Source: Crambe crambe (Eukaryota; Porifera; Demospongiae; Poecilosclerida; Crambeidae). From it: a stretch of DNA of 64,000 nucleotides. The notes under the pieces were generated by a model. That model was not told the DNA's origin, made no database searches, and saw only the letters and a list, made by a program, of their open reading frames with translations. Location: contig OZ004581.1 of NCBI GenBank assembly GCA_963924555.1, positions 6,115,338-6,179,337 on the forward strand, read 5' to 3'. A program made the position numbers and the translations under genes. Shown here piece after piece: positions 42,214 through 64,000 of the stretch (its first letter is position 1; the number at the start of each line of letters is the position of its first letter).

Positions 42214-43423
42214 GTTCTCCAGAGTGAAACACTACTTTATGTACGTAAAATTAACAAACTTTTGCTGTTAATAATTATAACAAAGAATACTGGAAATGCA
42301 TCTCATAAGTGTTTTTACTGTGCTACACAAGAAAAAGAACTTGGGATATAACTGATAAGATCCTGATGAGTATTTGAGCACTGTCCTGACATTGCTATAA
42401 TAATCTGTCCAGCTACCATTGCATGGACTATTTTGAGGGTACTTTTTCAGGAGGCTTCAGATGATTAAACTTATCCGACTAATAACTAAATAAATGAAAC
42501 AGCAAAAGCTAAGCATTTCACAAAAAAAAAAAAGCCGGTAGGTCTATAGTCTGTTATGATTCTCTCATTCTGTGTCTTTCAGTCTCTCCTTCTCTCCATG
42601 TCTCTCTTACAAATAATGTTGAGTAGCTATGTACTTTATTGTTGTTTTTTTTTACATAGCTTCCTTCAGTTTGTTGTAGGCTAGTCATCCACTGGAGCCA
42701 TATATATCCCCATGCATGTAAAGACACATCCAATACCTGTATCAGCAATACCATAACCACACTAATATCTATCATTTGAACTACTAGCTACATTCCTTTC
42801 TCCTTGGTTCTGTTGTAATTATAATGTACCTTGGGATTCCACTAGTAGAAGATGGTATCCAGGGATAATTATACTGATTGGGAAACGATCTTAAAAAAGA
42901 CATTACATACAAAGAAGTCGTTCTTGAGGGTGTGGGCGTATGTGTCCATCCCTGCAAGTCCTACGGAGGACCCTCTTACTCTACAGATCTTCCCTTATTA
43001 TAATCCAATATTATCAAATTAATTATCACGATCATTACTGACCTGTGATGTCATTATTTCACCCTCCTAATTTCAATGATCACACCTATATCACCATAGC
43101 TACTTCACTCCCAAACAAGTGAGTCAAGTAACCCCTTACCTGTACCCATCACCAAACTCAAGAACCACACAAAACTACTATTCCTACTTTACTCCTAGGC
43201 CTCCTAATTCAATAACCACACAAACTTTAGCTACTTCACTCCCTCCATGAGGCCAGAGAGAAGTATGCTTATGTTGGGTGATATGGGTGTGGTTATGAAA
43301 TCTGCAGAACCTTTGATTTTTTTGCCTCCTCTAGCAATTTCTCCACCCACATGCACACTTTAAAGTAACAGAATAGCATGGAACATAATAGTTATAACAA
43401 TTGGTCATTCTTGATTAATTTTA
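42214..43423. other. Convergent intergenic region
   Basis: Lies between the stop of the plus-strand gene and the stop of the minus-strand ABC gene. It contains a possible AATAAA near 42490 for the former and a hairpin-family arm near 43113-43155 (CCCCTTACCTGTACCCATCA). No RNA gene is recognised. Confidence 0.5.
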
Positions 43424-61818
<18,395 letters not shown>

Positions 61819-62188
61819 GGCCAAATGACCATCAAATGGGATTACCAGCCACTCCTCCTAGATCCTGCATGCTCTAGCTCTAGTCTAGTCTAGTATATAT
61901 AGTATAGCTTAGACCATAATTATGGCCAATATAAAATTAATTGGCGATCCGTTCTATTGCAAATGAAAGGTCAAGGGTCAGCTAATGCGGGTACGGGTAG
62001 TTGGCGCGAAATTTAATAAGCTCTTCTTAATAAGTAAACACATAACTGTGGTTTATGCATGCACGATAAGGGATATAGCTTTTTTATAGTTAATGAGGTT
62101 CGCCCTCATGTGACTTATTATGCCAATGAATCATTTGCCCAAAAAATAAGACAGCCTCCCACATTGGCCTAAGGGGTGGATTGTCAAC
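61819..62188. promoter_or_regulatory. Bidirectional promoter region between the ABCC gene and the membrane-protein gene
   Basis: Only 370 bases separate the two divergent start codons. The region holds an E2F-like word (TTGGCGCGAA at 62001-62010), two CCAAT words on opposite strands (CCAATGAATCA at about 62133 and CATTGGCC at about 62162) and no clear TATA box at a fixed distance. The sharing is inferred from spacing. No expression data were available. Confidence 0.45.
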
Positions 62189-64000
62189 ATGGCTGGTCTA
62201 GAACAAAATATTGAAAATAACCAGCTGCAACAAGAATCAGGTTATGGTACATGCAGTACTAGTTTGAAAAGGCAGGATTATCAAGAAAGTGCCTCAATTC
62301 AAGATGTTGATGAGAGTAAGCCATTGATTGAGAAAGAGAAGTTTACTAATCCACAGGTTATTACTATTTTATTATTATTGCTAACTGTAGGAAGCTCTTA
62401 AAAAGTGTGCCTGAGCTTAAACTAAACTCACTTACATTATAAGACTACAATGATGTGGTGAACAATCACATAGTGCCTAATAGCAACTTAGCTATATACC
62501 AGGAGAAGTTTGATTTTTAGGGGAATCCCTTGATTATCATAGTATAATTAGCTATCGTATATCAAAGTATGAGAGGGAAAAGATGCCCCGGCCCTGCTAT
62601 GCTCAGTTGGTGGTGATCATAAATAAGGACTTCTTTTTAAAAAATAGCTAGCTACTTTTAAGTCTGATAGGTGATTGTATGAAGCATTGTGCATGGCTTC
62701 CAAAGGTCAGTAATAATGGACTCCAGGTGCACATGAGGTGGTCAATAATCATGCCATATATAGTGTAGCTATGTAGTTGTATGCTGGAAGAGGATCTGCG
62801 AATCTGATTTTCAGCGGAAGGAGTCTACATACACCCTATTTCAGCTATAGCTAACTCGCTCTGTTTATTTCTGTTTATACAGGAATGCTGCAGCCATTGT
62901 GAAGTAACAATGCATGGATTGACAGCACTGGCAATAATCGCATTGGTTGCTGCTTTGATACGATGCACAATCTTAGCAATCTTCACTGCAGAAAATTTCG
63001 GTTATTATCATATTAACACTTCGCATGCATTCGATTTGATGAAATCCTTTATCCAAAGCATCCATGTTATAGAGTATTCAGCCCTGCTCTATGGCATTGG
63101 AGGGTTTTACTTGTATATATCAATCAAAAGAAATAAGTACTTTACGCTGAATTTACACTACAAGGAGTCCTGCAAGAGATTAATGTGTAGATGTAGCATC
63201 ATATAATTATTTTGGAGCTATGCTGTTCTGTGGGATATGCATCATTATCTTTGCACTAGCAACTATCACACCAGTTGTTCTACTGACAGTATGGCAAGCA
63301 GATATCATAACAGCAAAATTTACTTATATAAACATATCTGGTCTACAGCTGTCTAATACATATGTAGGAATATCATATGTCAGCCATGTCTGTCACTCTC
63401 TGACCAGGATCTTCATGATTTATGTGACAGTGGTAGTGAAACATGCCTGGCTTCCATCACAACCGAGAGTGTACAACTCAGGCACTTGCTTGATAACCTG
63501 TGCTAAAATGGTATTGAGACCAAAGTGGTTAGAAGATGAAACGGAAGGTGATGACGATTGTGAAGATCAAACAGATCCAAAAGGACAGTTCACTAAACTT
63601 GTTGATAACTACAAAATGACTGGTGAGTTTATTGCTCCACTATATGCCATATTTCAACAATGGTTTGTCATGCAATGGGTGGTCTACTTCATTAAGATTA
63701 TAGAAGATTTATCGATTGCTCTGCACTCATTAGTGACTGAAACTTATAGCGCATCATCAGCAGAGCAGCATAAACTTCTGTTTACTCTTATACATTTAGT
63801 CTTCGATCTCATCCTCTTTCTAATCCCATATTTTTGTGCTTCTCTTTTCAACCAATACCATGACGAGCATCGTGAGAGACTGCAGAAAGTTCAGAGCAAG
63901 ATTTTTTCCAAGGAGGCAGAGGGCTGGATGTTGCAGTGTGCACAACTGATTCCAGAAAACCCTAAATACATCTTCGTACCATCATTCTGTGGTCTTAGCA
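62189..64000 (+). CDS. Multi-pass membrane protein of unknown family, 3' end outside window
   Basis: Exon 1 is 62189-62356, with ATG in a CAACATGG context and phase 0 donor ACAG/GTTATT. Exon 2 is 62883 to about 63190 (acceptor TTTATACAG). From about 63197 the frame changes by one base and runs open to the window end. The change is either a tiny intron whose sites I could not place or an indel. The N terminus is polar (about 56 residues, with GYGTCSTS and ESKPLIEKEK), then at least six hydrophobic segments follow, including LTALAIIALVAALIRCTILA, YSALLYGIGGFYLYI, CGICIIIFALATITPVVLL, IFMIYVTVVV, FVMQWVVYFIKII and LIHLVFDLILFLIPYF, with an acidic loop (EDETEGDDDCEDQTD). A seven-helix receptor or transporter is possible; I recognise no family. 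Confidence 0.65.

Overview
ORGANISM. The window is AT-rich animal DNA. It has spliced genes with many very short introns (about 50 to 80 bases) beside a few huge introns packed with transposon relics. The main genes are an ABCC-type transporter and a protein with Roc-COR and Death domains. Together with the transposon mix (Helitrons, hAT, P-element/THAP-like, foldback elements), this fits an early-branching metazoan, most likely a demosponge of the Amphimedon kind. That assignment is inference; nothing in the sequence names the species. LAYOUT. (1) 266-42213, plus strand: one very large gene whose 5' end lies outside the window. I joined 19 exons at GT..AG sites and every junction keeps the reading frame. 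In order they encode short phase-1 cassette exons, a nucleoside-phosphorylase-like (PNP_UDP) domain, a coiled coil, about seven ankyrin repeats, a Roc GTPase with COR, a CxxC..CxxC pair and a C-terminal Death domain. The order resembles DAPK1 (kinase-ankyrin-ROCO-Death) with a PNP-like domain in place of the kinase. I regard this as the most interesting system here. (2) Its introns at 6.2-13.5, 15.6-30.0 and 32.7-41.7 kb hold a partial duplication of the gene's own 5' intronic region (3.8-8.7 kb repeated at 34.3-37.6 kb), P-element-like and hAT relics, a Helitron with an OTU protease ORF and two in-place inversions, a compact TIR element carrying a tyrosine-recombinase-like gene, LINE and RecQ fragments, and several MITEs, some with clear target-site duplications. 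(3) 43424-61818, minus strand: a complete 25-exon ABCC/MRP transporter of about 1656 residues, converging tail to tail on gene 1, with an unusual cysteine-pair repeat in the linker between NBD1 and TMD2. (4) 62189 to the window end, plus strand: the 5' part of a multi-pass membrane protein of unknown family, divergent from the transporter across a roughly 370-base shared promoter region. HOW THEY FIT. Gene 1 has the parts of a sensing and cell-death adaptor: a putative nucleotide/nucleoside-binding module, ankyrin interaction surface, GTPase switch and Death effector domain. The transporter and the membrane protein share a promoter region but show no other functional link. All intron/exon calls are from splice-site consensus, frame continuity and protein-family resemblance, without alignment or transcript evidence.
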